Made by a program: the position numbers and the translations under genes. From NCBI GenBank assembly GCA_002503045.1, contig DAQW01000029.1, positions 1,133 to 24,064 on the forward strand: a stretch of 22,932 bases of DNA. The letters run 5' to 3'. Under the pieces are notes generated by a model. It searched no databases. It saw only the letters and a program-made list of their open reading frames with translations, and was not told the DNA's origin. This document shows, one piece after another, positions 15,497 through 22,822 of this stretch (position 1 is the stretch's first letter; every line of letters starts with the position of its first letter). Source of the stretch: Euryarchaeota archaeon UBA39. Its GTDB lineage: Archaea; Thermoplasmatota; Poseidoniia; Poseidoniales; Thalassarchaeaceae.

Positions 15497-16722
15497 TCAT
15501 TATTGCTAATTCCTAATCCTGTTCTAAATTCTTCTAGGTATGGCCCCATAGATTGTATCAACATTACTTCTGGATGAGTCCGAATGACCAAACCATCTAG
15601 ATACATGAGTGCCCGAATAATCGGAAAAGCTTCTTCACCAAAATCTGCCTTTGCTTTCTCTACAGCTGTTTTTACAGTTTTCATCATTATTTGAGTCAAA
15701 CTTTGTTCACCTACCGGTTTAGTTTCAAAATCATGGTAAATCTCACCCATTTTAGCATGATACCTTTCTAGTTTTACACCATCTAATTTTACATTGGACA
15801 TTTCTAAGAGTGCATTAAATGCTTCAGTAAGTTCCTTTCTTGAGAGATGCTCAAAGAATTTGAATAGCGTTCTGTTAACGTGTTTAGGTGCATGGCAAAT
15901 CGCTCCATTATCAATGAAAACAAATTTACCATCGTCATCAATAATACAATTTCCAGGATGAAGATCCCCATGAAATGTACCTAATCCAAAAAGAAATGCT
16001 CCATGAATTCGGAATAATTGTAGTAATGTATCCCATTCTAGATTACCTGCATCAATTCCTTCCTCAAGTGAACGACCAGCGATAAATTCTGAGACAAGCA
16101 CATTTTCATTTGAGATATTCGGATAGTATTTTGGGAACCGAAGTAGAGGCATTGGGAAATTTTCTTTTATTTCATTTTGAATTTCTTCCAATTCTTTTGC
16201 TCCCGCGATTTCATTTCTAAGGTCTAATTCCCTTGTTGTATAATCAGCTACGTGATTCAACAAAGCAATTGGATTTCCAACCTTTCGCAATTTCGGAGAG
16301 AAAAACAGAAAGATTCGCAACCATCGACGCATTCTGTTTACATCTCGACGAAATTGTTTTTCATTTTGAGATTTGATGATTTTTATCACAACTTCATCTC
16401 CATTCGTCAATCTACCTCGATGTACTTGTCCAACCGAAGCAGCAGCAAGTGGATTTTCATCAATCCATTCGAAACATTCTCTGAATCCCTTTGGCCCCCT
16501 CAAATCAATATTTGCGAAAACATCTTCCGAAGGTATTGTAGCAGCATGTTGATACAAAGATTGTAATTGTTGACATTTTTTTACAGAAAGAATATCTGAT
16601 CTAAGGGCAAAGATTTGTGCTAGTTTTACGGCCAACAACCCCTGTCGTTGAATCCAGTCCAAATCAGCCGGGCCTTTTTTCAGAATCTGCCGCATGAAAC
16701 GTAGGAATGTTATCAGCCGCAT
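15493..16722 (-). CDS. ABC1/UbiB-family atypical kinase (ADCK-like)
   Basis: ABC1/UbiB proteins are atypical kinase-fold ATPases that support quinone or other isoprenoid-lipid biosynthesis. This 409-residue member has the A-rich loop AAASVGQVH (93-101), the lysine strand VVIK (K114), the ELDLRNE helix (165-171) and the catalytic HGDLHPGN (251-258). Two signature sites differ from the norm. The KxGQ motif reads K33-L-A-Q36, and the DFG motif reads D271-N-G273. The C-terminal membrane segments of E. coli UbiB are absent. It is coupled by ATGA to the downstream FAD oxidoreductase gene and lies 49 bp after the five-TM gene. CTTAGG occurs twice (16732-16737 and 16740-16745), one turn apart, just upstream of its start. 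No quinone genes are in the window. Confidence 0.88.
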   Translation of the reverse strand: MRLITFLRFMRQILKKGPADLDWIQRQGLLAVKLAQIFALRSDILSVKKCQQLQSLYQHAATIPSEDVFANIDLRGPKGFRECFEWIDENPLAAASVGQVHRGRLTNGDEVVIKIIKSQNEKQFRRDVNRMRRWLRIFLFFSPKLRKVGNPIALLNHVADYTTRELDLRNEIAGAKELEEIQNEIKENFPMPLLRFPKYYPNISNENVLVSEFIAGRSLEEGIDAGNLEWDTLLQLFRIHGAFLFGLGTFHGDLHPGNCIIDDDGKFVFIDNGAICHAPKHVNRTLFKFFEHLSRKELTEAFNALLEMSNVKLDGVKLERYHAKMGEIYHDFETKPVGEQSLTQIMMKTVKTAVEKAKADFGEEAFPIIRALMYLDGLVIRTHPEVMLIQSMGPYLEEFRTGLGISNNE

Positions 16723-16771
16723 CAGTATCGCCTTAGGTACTTAGGATATGAATCGATGTTCATGAGCGGAG

Positions 16772-17323
16772 TTACCACGGGAACTTCCAGGACCATATAA
16801 TCAGGTCATTGAGGATGCATTGAATTGAGATTGCAAGAGCTCCGATAATCATCCATTTACCTTCAGGATGTCCATCTATGTGGGCCGAATATCCTAGAAG
16901 ACCGAACATTACGTTCCCGATTGATACTAACAGGAGAATACCGATGACGAGTACAGGTGTCCAAGTTGCATCAGTACGGAGATGGAACCCAGTACTCTCT
17001 AGCCACAACATCGATGGAATTAGGAATATACCGAAGGCAATGAGTAATCTTCCACCGCCTCCTCCATCTGTTTCACCCCAAGGCCAACGTAAGTCAGCGA
17101 TGGAAGCAGCATCCATCCTAAACAGGACCATCCACCAGAAGAGTAGGTATCCTACAGCTGCTACGAACATGAAGATGATACTGAAACGTTGGAGTGAGCC
17201 AGTTACACCACCCCATAGTGCTGTAGCATCATCCATTCGCGATACTCCATATGCATAGGCCACGAGAACAAGACCTCCAGCTATAGTGGTAAAGAGCCGG
17301 AGTGTATCGCGATTAACTTCCAT
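16772..17323 (-). CDS. Five-TM Trp-rich membrane protein, unrecognised
   Basis: I do not recognise this 183-residue integral membrane protein. Five hydrophobic segments are visible at about 8-27, 46-69, 91-109, 121-146 and 156-178. An acidic/Gly-rich loop (GETDGGGGG) precedes the third. It carries about eleven tryptophans, including WW in the second segment and three in the last seven residues. There is no retinal-binding lysine pattern as in rhodopsins, and no clear TspO motif. A partial GGTG site lies about 11 nt before the ATG and a TTATAG TATA-like run lies about 25 bp upstream. It sits 40 bp downstream of the TrmB-type regulator gene and 49 bp upstream of the UbiB-like kinase gene, in the same minus-strand run. 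A lipid- or quinone-related role would fit but is speculative. Confidence 0.8.
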   Translation of the reverse strand: MEVNRDTLRLFTTIAGGLVLVAYAYGVSRMDDATALWGGVTGSLQRFSIIFMFVAAVGYLLFWWMVLFRMDAASIADLRWPWGETDGGGGGRLLIAFGIFLIPSMLWLESTGFHLRTDATWTPVLVIGILLLVSIGNVMFGLLGYSAHIDGHPEGKWMIIGALAISIQCILNDLIIWSWKFPW

Positions 17324-17363
17324 GAGTTTCCCACACCTTGAGTTCCTATAATTTCAATCTAAG

Positions 17364-18755
17364 TTAAGCATTATTTTCTTTCATTATCAAATGATAATGC
17401 CACAAGTCATCAAGTTCACCACTTCCTTCTTCCCTACGTATTTCGACGGCTCCTTCTTCTGGATATCTTGACATCAATGCACCTTCGATAATTCCATCAT
17501 CCAATTCCCATAAAGGCAACACTTCTCTATTCCCTGGGTCTGGTTTGTCATTCAAACCGACTCGAACATGAAAATTAGGTTCCAATTCATAACTGAGAAC
17601 TCCCAGTCCAGCCGCTTCCCACAAATCCATCATTTCATTCAAGAACTCAATATGGTCCTCTATACTCCTCAGAGAAAATGCTAATTCTTCTCCGACTCTT
17701 CGTCCAACTTGTCGCATCATTTTCTCTAAATCAAATCCAAGAATGGTTAGACTTGCAAGACTATTTTCCGATAATTGTTTTCTTGCCGTGTTTACTTCTC
17801 TTCCCGCTTTCATCATAGCATCAGGATCGAAGGGTGTATCTTCTTCTGGAAGTGAAAGATCAACACCGAGAGCACTTCTTAACTTCTCAAGAAAAGATCC
17901 TTGTCCAATTTCAATCTTGAGAGGGTCTACAATTTGTTGCTCAGTAAATCGCTTTACTGCTTGTTCAAAAGGAATCGCTTCAGGCCAAATAGCATCGATT
18001 AAATTGGCTTGGGAAATTGCGAATTGTTTTGATACAACACATAGAGCAGCATCTTCTCTCCCTCTTCCAACTGGATTTGATTCAATATTGAGCATTTGTA
18101 GTACTTCTTGATCATCCAATAAAGCACCTTGAGATTCTACTTCATCAGAATGTCTGATTTCTACGGCTTCGTTAAAGTCATTGAAAAATCGAATTGTTCG
18201 CCGATGAAGTTTGGCCAGGACTTGGACCTTAATCCCTCTTTCAGCAGCAGAGTTTACTGCAGCAAGTGCTGGCCCTCTATGTAAGTGTAGAATCCCAAAT
18301 TCACCAAGCATTAGGACTAGTCTATCTCCTGCTTCCTTTGCAAATTTTTCTATTCGTTTATGGATATGAAGCCGCTCTTTCAATACTGCAAAATTTGGCT
18401 CATTGTTGTCTGTTTTCTTAGCATCATCCATTGATTCCTTTGTCCAAGAATTGCCACTAATTACAGATTCATAACCTTCTTCGACTCGCCTCAATTGTTC
18501 TTTTCTCATTTCGATTAATCGTTCAATTGCATCATTCAATGGCGGAGATGAAAACTTCATTGGGCGATCTGCAGTAGTGGTAACTAGCCCAATTTCTTGC
18601 AACCGTGATAGTGAATTGTAAGCATCTAGGCGAGTAGTACCTAGTTCTGTAGCCAACTCTGAAGCTTTCATTTTTGGTTTTGATGATAGGATAATGACTG
18701 ATTGAACTTCTCTTTCATTTAGTCCAGCATCGGCCAAAACTTGTTCCCAACTCAT
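17364..18755 (-). CDS. TrmB-family transcriptional regulator with C-terminal V4R-like domain
   Basis: This 463-residue protein looks like a ligand-responsive DNA-binding regulator. Residues about 8-70 form a TrmB-type winged helix with ASELATELGTTRLDAYNSLSRL and the wing GLVTT. A short coiled coil follows (72-100). The middle (about 120-275) resembles the phospholipase-D-like sensor region of TrmB proteins, with a GEFGILHLHRGPALAAVNSA stretch. The last part (about 335-460) recalls V4R small-molecule-binding domains: helix GRRVGEELA, then LNEMMDLWEAAGLG, then VRV and a late beta region. It lacks their usual cysteines. Its ATG overlaps the peroxiredoxin stop by 4 bp (ATGA), so the two are co-expressed. 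It may act on the divergent control region at 19235-19370. The V4R assignment is moderately supported; the effector is unknown. Confidence 0.82.
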   Translation of the reverse strand: MSWEQVLADAGLNEREVQSVIILSSKPKMKASELATELGTTRLDAYNSLSRLQEIGLVTTTADRPMKFSSPPLNDAIERLIEMRKEQLRRVEEGYESVISGNSWTKESMDDAKKTDNNEPNFAVLKERLHIHKRIEKFAKEAGDRLVLMLGEFGILHLHRGPALAAVNSAAERGIKVQVLAKLHRRTIRFFNDFNEAVEIRHSDEVESQGALLDDQEVLQMLNIESNPVGRGREDAALCVVSKQFAISQANLIDAIWPEAIPFEQAVKRFTEQQIVDPLKIEIGQGSFLEKLRSALGVDLSLPEEDTPFDPDAMMKAGREVNTARKQLSENSLASLTILGFDLEKMMRQVGRRVGEELAFSLRSIEDHIEFLNEMMDLWEAAGLGVLSYELEPNFHVRVGLNDKPDPGNREVLPLWELDDGIIEGALMSRYPEEGAVEIRREEGSGELDDLWHYHLIMKENNA

Positions 18756-19234
18756 TTGAATTGTCCTCCGTCAGTAACTTCGCTCAAAGCACTCAGTATT
18801 TTTGCAACATGATTACGTGGTCTGAAAAGCCAATCATATACATGGTGAATAGTCCGATCCGGGCCAATAACAAATGATGATTTTGCTGGAAACTGCCCTA
18901 AATGCATAGGTACGCCAAATTGTTTTGCAACCTTACGGGTCGGGTCTCCTAGAACAGGATATGGTAATTCTAATGATTCTTTGAATTCGACATGGTCATT
19001 TTTTGGATCTTGGCTAATTCCAATTATTTCACATCCAACTGATTTGAATAACTCATATTGTTCTTTGAAATTCAGACAACCTCGTTTGCAGGTAGGCGCA
19101 CCATTAACAGAATAAAAAAATACCACTTTCCAAGATCCATCAAAATCACTGAGACTAATGTTCTCCCCAGTTGTAGCCTCTAGGGTAAAATCAGGAGCAA
19201 TTTCTCCGATTAATGACCTAGTAGTTTTCACCAT
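18752..19234 (-). CDS. Peroxiredoxin (PrxQ/Bcp-like) with altered active site
   Basis: This 160-residue cytosolic thioredoxin-fold protein aligns along its length with Bcp/PrxQ peroxiredoxins, which reduce peroxides through a reactive cysteine. It has GEIAPDFTLEATTGENISLSDF (10-31), the VVFFY strand, a C49-x3-C53 pair and IGISQDP. The late strand reads KSSFVIG. Compared with the PxxxTxxC motif, Pro is Ser42, Thr is Ala46, and only Cys49 remains. The conserved Arg before the SFLID-like strand is Lys118. Activity may therefore be changed or lost. A GGAGG site lies 5 nt before the ATG. It is the first gene of the minus-strand run and overlaps the regulator gene by ATGA. The Nudix gene is divergent across a 136-bp gap. 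Confidence 0.9.
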   Translation of the reverse strand: MVKTTRSLIGEIAPDFTLEATTGENISLSDFDGSWKVVFFYSVNGAPTCKRGCLNFKEQYELFKSVGCEIIGISQDPKNDHVEFKESLELPYPVLGDPTRKVAKQFGVPMHLGQFPAKSSFVIGPDRTIHHVYDWLFRPRNHVAKILSALSEVTDGGQFK

Positions 19235-19343
19235 ATCTGCCTCCCTAACTATGTTCCACTTAATCTATTGCTCCATACCATAAAATTATCATATTTTTTC
19301 AAAATTAACAATTCAAATATCTTAACCTCTGAACACTGCTTGA

Positions 19344-19349
19344 TATATT
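19344..19349 (+). promoter_or_regulatory. TATA box of the Nudix-photolyase run
   Basis: TATATT, within GATATATTC, is centred about 25 bp before the ATG at 19371, the expected distance for a leaderless archaeal mRNA. It supports this ATG over the in-frame TTG at 19362. Confidence 0.6.
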
Positions 19350-19355
19350 CATTAA

Positions 19356-19366
19356 TTCAAATTGAA
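19356..19366. repeat. Short inverted repeat TTCAA-A-TTGAA
   Basis: A perfect 5-bp inverted repeat with a 1-bp centre lies between the TATA box and the start codon of the Nudix gene. A protein bound there would block initiation, so it could be an operator. The surrounding DNA is A/T-rich and chance is possible. Confidence 0.35.
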
Positions 19367-19370
19367 CCTG

Positions 19371-19874
19371 ATGCGCTCCAACCAATGTGACCTCGGTGTT
19401 GCCGCATGTGTTATTCACGAAGGTCGTATTTTGTTAGTCCAAGAGGCGAAAGGGCCCCACAAGGGTCTTTGGGGGGTTCCCAAAGGTTTTGTTGAAAATG
19501 GAGAAACACCGTCTTCCGCTACAATCCGAGAACTCAAAGAAGAATGTGGTATTGATGGACGAATTGATAGCGTTATTGGATTAAGAGAATGTGTTCGAAA
19601 TGGCCAAACTGCTGTTTTCATAGCTTATTTGGTTAAATCAATTTCAACAGATATTTCATTCGACAATGATGAGATAATGGATATTGGTTGGTTTTCATTT
19701 GAAGATCTTCAATCAATAGATTGGCTTAGTCCGACAATGCATTCCATTGCCTCTACTTCCTTCACAGCCTCTAAACAAATGAAAATTCATGATATTTCTT
19801 CCCAGAGAGGTGCCCCGTATGTTGTCTATTTAGGCTCTAATCAGAGTCGAATTTTGATGGAGGCATTGAGATGA
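19371..19874 (+). CDS. Nudix hydrolase
   Basis: Nudix enzymes hydrolyse nucleoside diphosphates linked to another moiety, often sanitising oxidised nucleotides or degrading NADH-like cofactors. From the ATG at 19371 the protein has 167 residues with an intact Nudix box: G39-x5-E45-x7-R53-E54-L-K-E57-E58-C-G60-I61. LWGVPKGF precedes it and a beta-rich FIAYLVK strand follows. The last 45 residues are not part of the core fold. An in-frame TTG at 19362 is possible, but the ATG sits about 25 bp after TATATT with no ribosome binding site, which suits a leaderless transcript. Its stop overlaps the photolyase start (ATGA), linking it to DNA repair or light stress. The substrate cannot be told from sequence. 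Confidence 0.92.
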   Translation: MRSNQCDLGVAACVIHEGRILLVQEAKGPHKGLWGVPKGFVENGETPSSATIRELKEECGIDGRIDSVIGLRECVRNGQTAVFIAYLVKSISTDISFDNDEIMDIGWFSFEDLQSIDWLSPTMHSIASTSFTASKQMKIHDISSQRGAPYVVYLGSNQSRILMEALR

Positions 19875-21394
19875 ATATTAATTTAGATTCTAGAATTAGA
19901 ATTCTTATTGATTCTCCATTAAATCACGAGGGTGAATTTGTTCTGTACTGGATGACCGCGCAAAGAAGAGTTACCTGGAATCCTGCACTTGAACATGCTG
20001 CAGATTTGGCAGAGGAATTAGGACGGCCCTTGCTTGTTGTCGAACCTTTTAGTTCCGGTTATTCATATGCAAGTGATCGTTTGGTAACCTTTGTTGCTCA
20101 AGGTATGCTAGATAATAGACAATCATTCGATGGAACGGGTGTACGTTACATTCCATGGATTGAAACGCATCGGGAGAGAGGTGCTGGTTTATTGAGACGA
20201 TTTTCCGAACGTGCATGTGTCGTTGTGATTGATGATTTTCCTACAGGCCATCCAAGATATGTGATGGAACGGGCTGAGAAGACATTGTCTACTCGCCTCC
20301 TTGCAATAGATGGCTGTGGAGTTATTCCGATGTCTTGGACAGACAAAGCCCCTCCTTTGGCTCATACTTTCAGACGAGTTGTGCAGCGAACAGTTCTGGA
20401 AGCAATAACAAATGGCCCAAAGCCAAACCCGTTAGATTCTCGTAGCAGTGTTCTTTGGATGCAAGATGAACAATATAATTCTCTAATTCAAGATTTAAGA
20501 TTTGAAATGACGCCATTGGAATGGTTATGGAGGGTAGCAGAAGGCGGTAAGACCGGTAAAGAAGCCTTGGAACCATTACCAATTGATCACCAAGTACAAC
20601 CTGTTGTTGATCGAAGAGGAGGGTCGATAGAGGCCAATCGATTGTTGGAGGTTTTCATCAATAGTAGATTAGATTCCTATTCAGATGGTAGAAACAATCC
20701 TTCAGATTCATCCACTAGTCGTTTATCTCCTTGGCTTCATTTTGGCCATATTTCTTCTTTAGAGGTGGTTCATCGGGTATTGAAAGAATGTCAATGGGAT
20801 CCATCTATGACTTCTGAGAAAGTGACTGGTTCACGTTTTGGTTGGTGGGGCTTGGGAGAAGCTCCGGAATCATTCTTGGATCAGATAATTACTTGGAGAG
20901 ATTTAGGTTTTCATTTTGCTTATCACCGTCCGGATTATGCCTCAATTGAATCCATTCCCGAATGGGCCCAGATGACATTATCTAATCATGCTAATGATCC
21001 ACGTTCTACTTACACTTTCCAAGAACTTGAAAATGCGAACACTCATGATGAAATCTGGAATGCTGCACAAAGAGAATTAAGAGAAACAGGAATAATTCAT
21101 AATTATCTTCGAATGCTTTGGGGGAAGCGAATACTTGAATGGGCACCAGATCCAGTTACTGCTTCCGACTGGATGGTCAGTTTGAATGATAGATGGGCGC
21201 TGGATGGACGAGACCCTAATTCTTACACAGGAATTTTTTGGGTTTTAGGACGACATGATCGTGCTTGGGGTCCAGAAAGACCAATCTTCGGAAAAGTACG
21301 CTTTATGTCAAGTGCAAACACTGCTAGAAAGCTTGATCTTCAAGGCTATCTAAATCAATTTGGAAATGGTGATATGGATAGTATAGAGGGGTAA
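19871..21394 (+). CDS. phr: DNA photolyase, class II-like
   Basis: CPD photolyases use light, FADH- and an antenna pigment to split pyrimidine dimers. This 507-residue protein has the N-terminal alpha/beta antenna domain (about 20-160) with VLYWMTAQRRVTWNPAL, typical of class II. The FAD-binding helical domain holds RLSPWLHFGHIS (284-295), IWNAAQRELRETGIIHNYLRM (396-415) split across a helix pair, WGKRILEW, LNDRWALDGRDPNSYTGIFW and the end motif GRHDRAWGPERP (460-471). The conserved Trp-rich core and Asn/Arg contacts look intact, so repair activity is likely. A cryptochrome-like signalling role is less likely but not excluded. Its ATG overlaps the Nudix stop, and the SDR gene begins 4 bp after its stop, making a coupled three-gene run. 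Confidence 0.92.
   Translation: MNINLDSRIRILIDSPLNHEGEFVLYWMTAQRRVTWNPALEHAADLAEELGRPLLVVEPFSSGYSYASDRLVTFVAQGMLDNRQSFDGTGVRYIPWIETHRERGAGLLRRFSERACVVVIDDFPTGHPRYVMERAEKTLSTRLLAIDGCGVIPMSWTDKAPPLAHTFRRVVQRTVLEAITNGPKPNPLDSRSSVLWMQDEQYNSLIQDLRFEMTPLEWLWRVAEGGKTGKEALEPLPIDHQVQPVVDRRGGSIEANRLLEVFINSRLDSYSDGRNNPSDSSTSRLSPWLHFGHISSLEVVHRVLKECQWDPSMTSEKVTGSRFGWWGLGEAPESFLDQIITWRDLGFHFAYHRPDYASIESIPEWAQMTLSNHANDPRSTYTFQELENANTHDEIWNAAQRELRETGIIHNYLRMLWGKRILEWAPDPVTASDWMVSLNDRWALDGRDPNSYTGIFWVLGRHDRAWGPERPIFGKVRFMSSANTARKLDLQGYLNQFGNGDMDSIEG
21385..21391 (+). promoter_or_regulatory. Ribosome binding site supporting a TTG start
   Basis: The purine run GAGGGGT, resembling GGAGGTGAT, lies at the end of the photolyase gene, about 7 nt before the TTG at 21399. 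No ATG or GTG suits the SRPBCC domain start, so the TTG is probably used. Confidence 0.5.
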
Positions 21395-21398
21395 TAAT

Positions 21399-22781
21399 TT
21401 GGTTAATTTTCAACACGATACTCGAATCAATGCCCCCAGAGATGTTGTTTGGGATTGGCATTCTAGAGAGGGTGCGTTTGACCGATTGACCCCACCTTGG
21501 GAGCATATGGAAAGCATATCTTCACCTCCTGATTTATCTCCTGGCGGACGTAGAGTAATTAGAATGAAATTAGGGCCATTCAAAATGAAATGGGTTGCTG
21601 AGCATACTGATTTAATTGAAGGAGAATTATTCGCTGATCGAATGGTTCGAGGGCCATTCAAAAGATGGTGGCATACACACCGTTTGGTTGAAGAAAAAAG
21701 GGATGTAACTATCGTTCGAGATGAAGTTAGTTATGACCTTCCATTTGGTTTTCTTGGTAGATTATTTGGGAGCCGATATGTTCGTAAAATGGTTCTTCGC
21801 ATGTTTACTTCGAGGGAGATTAGTTTGAAACGCGATATCTGGAGACATCAATCATTTTCTGACCTTCCTCGTAAGAGAATATTAGTTAGTGGAGCGAGTG
21901 GATTAATTGGTTCTCAATTAATTCCATTTTTAGATACAGGTGGGCACGAAGTAATTCAGTTGGTTAGAAGGAAACCAACCAACCAGAATCAAAGATATTG
22001 GAACCCGGAAAAAGGTGAATTAGACCCTTTATTGTTTGAAGGGATTGATGCTGTAATTCATTTAGGCGGTGTAGGAATTGGAGATAAAAGGTGGACAAAG
22101 AAACGTAAAGAAGCAATTGTTTCATCTCGTAAAGAATCAGTTACTTTACTGTCAGAAACTATGGCCTCACTCAAGGAAAAGCCTGAGGTATTTATTGTTG
22201 CTAGTGCAATAGGAATTTATGGAGATAGGGGTGACGAAGATATTGATGAAAACAGCCCCCATGGGAAAGGCTTCCTTACAGATACCGCATTAATTTGGGA
22301 ATCATCAGCTGATGCAGCAAGAACTGCTGGGATTCGGACCATTCATCTTCGTTCAGGAATCGTCTTGACTCCAAAAGGTGGTGCTCTAGGGCGAATGTTA
22401 TTTCCTTTCAAGATGGGAGCAGGAGGTCCCATTGGTTCTGGAAAACAATGGATGTCTTGGATTTCAATTGATGATCATATCGCTGCAGTACAACATCTAA
22501 TGATGACTACAAAATGTGAAGGGCCATACAATCTAACTGCTCCTAATCCTGTACGGCAAAAATCCTTTGCTAAGACCTTAGGACGAGTCCTCAGAAGACC
22601 TGCCTTCGCCCCCCTTCCGGGTTTTGTTGTAAGAATTCTCTTTGGTGAATTAGCCCGTCCTTTGTTACTTGAAGGGCAAAAAGTACATCCTCGGCGTTTA
22701 TTAGAATCTGGATTTGAATTTGAACATCAAAGTTTAGAAGATGCATTACGCGACTCTCTTGGCAAATGGAAAAAAGAATAA
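21399..22781 (+). CDS. SRPBCC-SDR fusion protein (TIGR01777-type epimerase)
   Basis: This 460-residue protein joins two domains. Residues 1 to about 145 are an SRPBCC (START-like) hydrophobic-ligand domain with INAPRDVVWDWHSREGAFDR (10-29) and TPPWEHM. Residues about 158-460 are an extended SDR of the TIGR01777/YfcH type, with the NAD(P) motif VSGASGLIG (163-171), VIHLGGVGIG, the SAIGIYGDRG active-site loop (269-278), LRSGIVL and a MSWISIDDH segment. Such fusions are known in bacteria, sometimes near photolyase genes. The substrate is unknown and probably a lipid or isoprenoid. The start is a TTG, since the first usable ATG would cut into the SRPBCC domain. A purine-rich ribosome binding site lies upstream. 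It closes the Nudix-photolyase-SDR run. Confidence 0.92.
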   Translation: MVNFQHDTRINAPRDVVWDWHSREGAFDRLTPPWEHMESISSPPDLSPGGRRVIRMKLGPFKMKWVAEHTDLIEGELFADRMVRGPFKRWWHTHRLVEEKRDVTIVRDEVSYDLPFGFLGRLFGSRYVRKMVLRMFTSREISLKRDIWRHQSFSDLPRKRILVSGASGLIGSQLIPFLDTGGHEVIQLVRRKPTNQNQRYWNPEKGELDPLLFEGIDAVIHLGGVGIGDKRWTKKRKEAIVSSRKESVTLLSETMASLKEKPEVFIVASAIGIYGDRGDEDIDENSPHGKGFLTDTALIWESSADAARTAGIRTIHLRSGIVLTPKGGALGRMLFPFKMGAGGPIGSGKQWMSWISIDDHIAAVQHLMMTTKCEGPYNLTAPNPVRQKSFAKTLGRVLRRPAFAPLPGFVVRILFGELARPLLLEGQKVHPRRLLESGFEFEHQSLEDALRDSLGKWKKE

Positions 22782-22798
22782 CTTCTGGACAAGCCTAA

Positions 22799-22806
22799 GA
22801 TATAGA
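22799..22806 (+). promoter_or_regulatory. TATA-like element before the threonine aldolase gene
   Basis: GATATAG lies about 20-24 bp before the ATG at 22823, slightly closer than the usual archaeal distance. GGAGG sits only 2 nt before the ATG, too close for an ordinary ribosome binding site, so a near-leaderless start is possible. Confidence 0.35.
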
Positions 22807-22822
22807 AATACTAGCGGAGGGC

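Larger units (their letters stand above)
19235..19370. promoter_or_regulatory. Divergent control region between peroxiredoxin and Nudix runs
   Basis: This 136-bp gap holds no gene. Near its left end a GGAGG site (minus strand) serves the peroxiredoxin gene. The middle (about 19262-19320) is very A/T-rich with T- and A-tracts. Near the right end, TATATT at 19344-19349 is about 25 bp before the ATG at 19371, and an 11-bp inverted repeat TTCAA-A-TTGAA (19356-19366) overlaps the expected transcription start region. The region probably drives both runs and could bind the nearby TrmB-type regulator, which is inference. Confidence 0.55.

Noticed and set aside
16732..16745. CTTAGG direct repeat (period 8 bp) upstream of the UbiB-like gene as an operator
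   Set aside because: Only two 6-bp copies and no symmetry or second site elsewhere in the window; may be chance.
16772..17323. Proteorhodopsin or TspO identity for the five-TM protein
   Set aside because: Only five membrane segments, no retinal-lysine helix pattern and no clear TspO motif.
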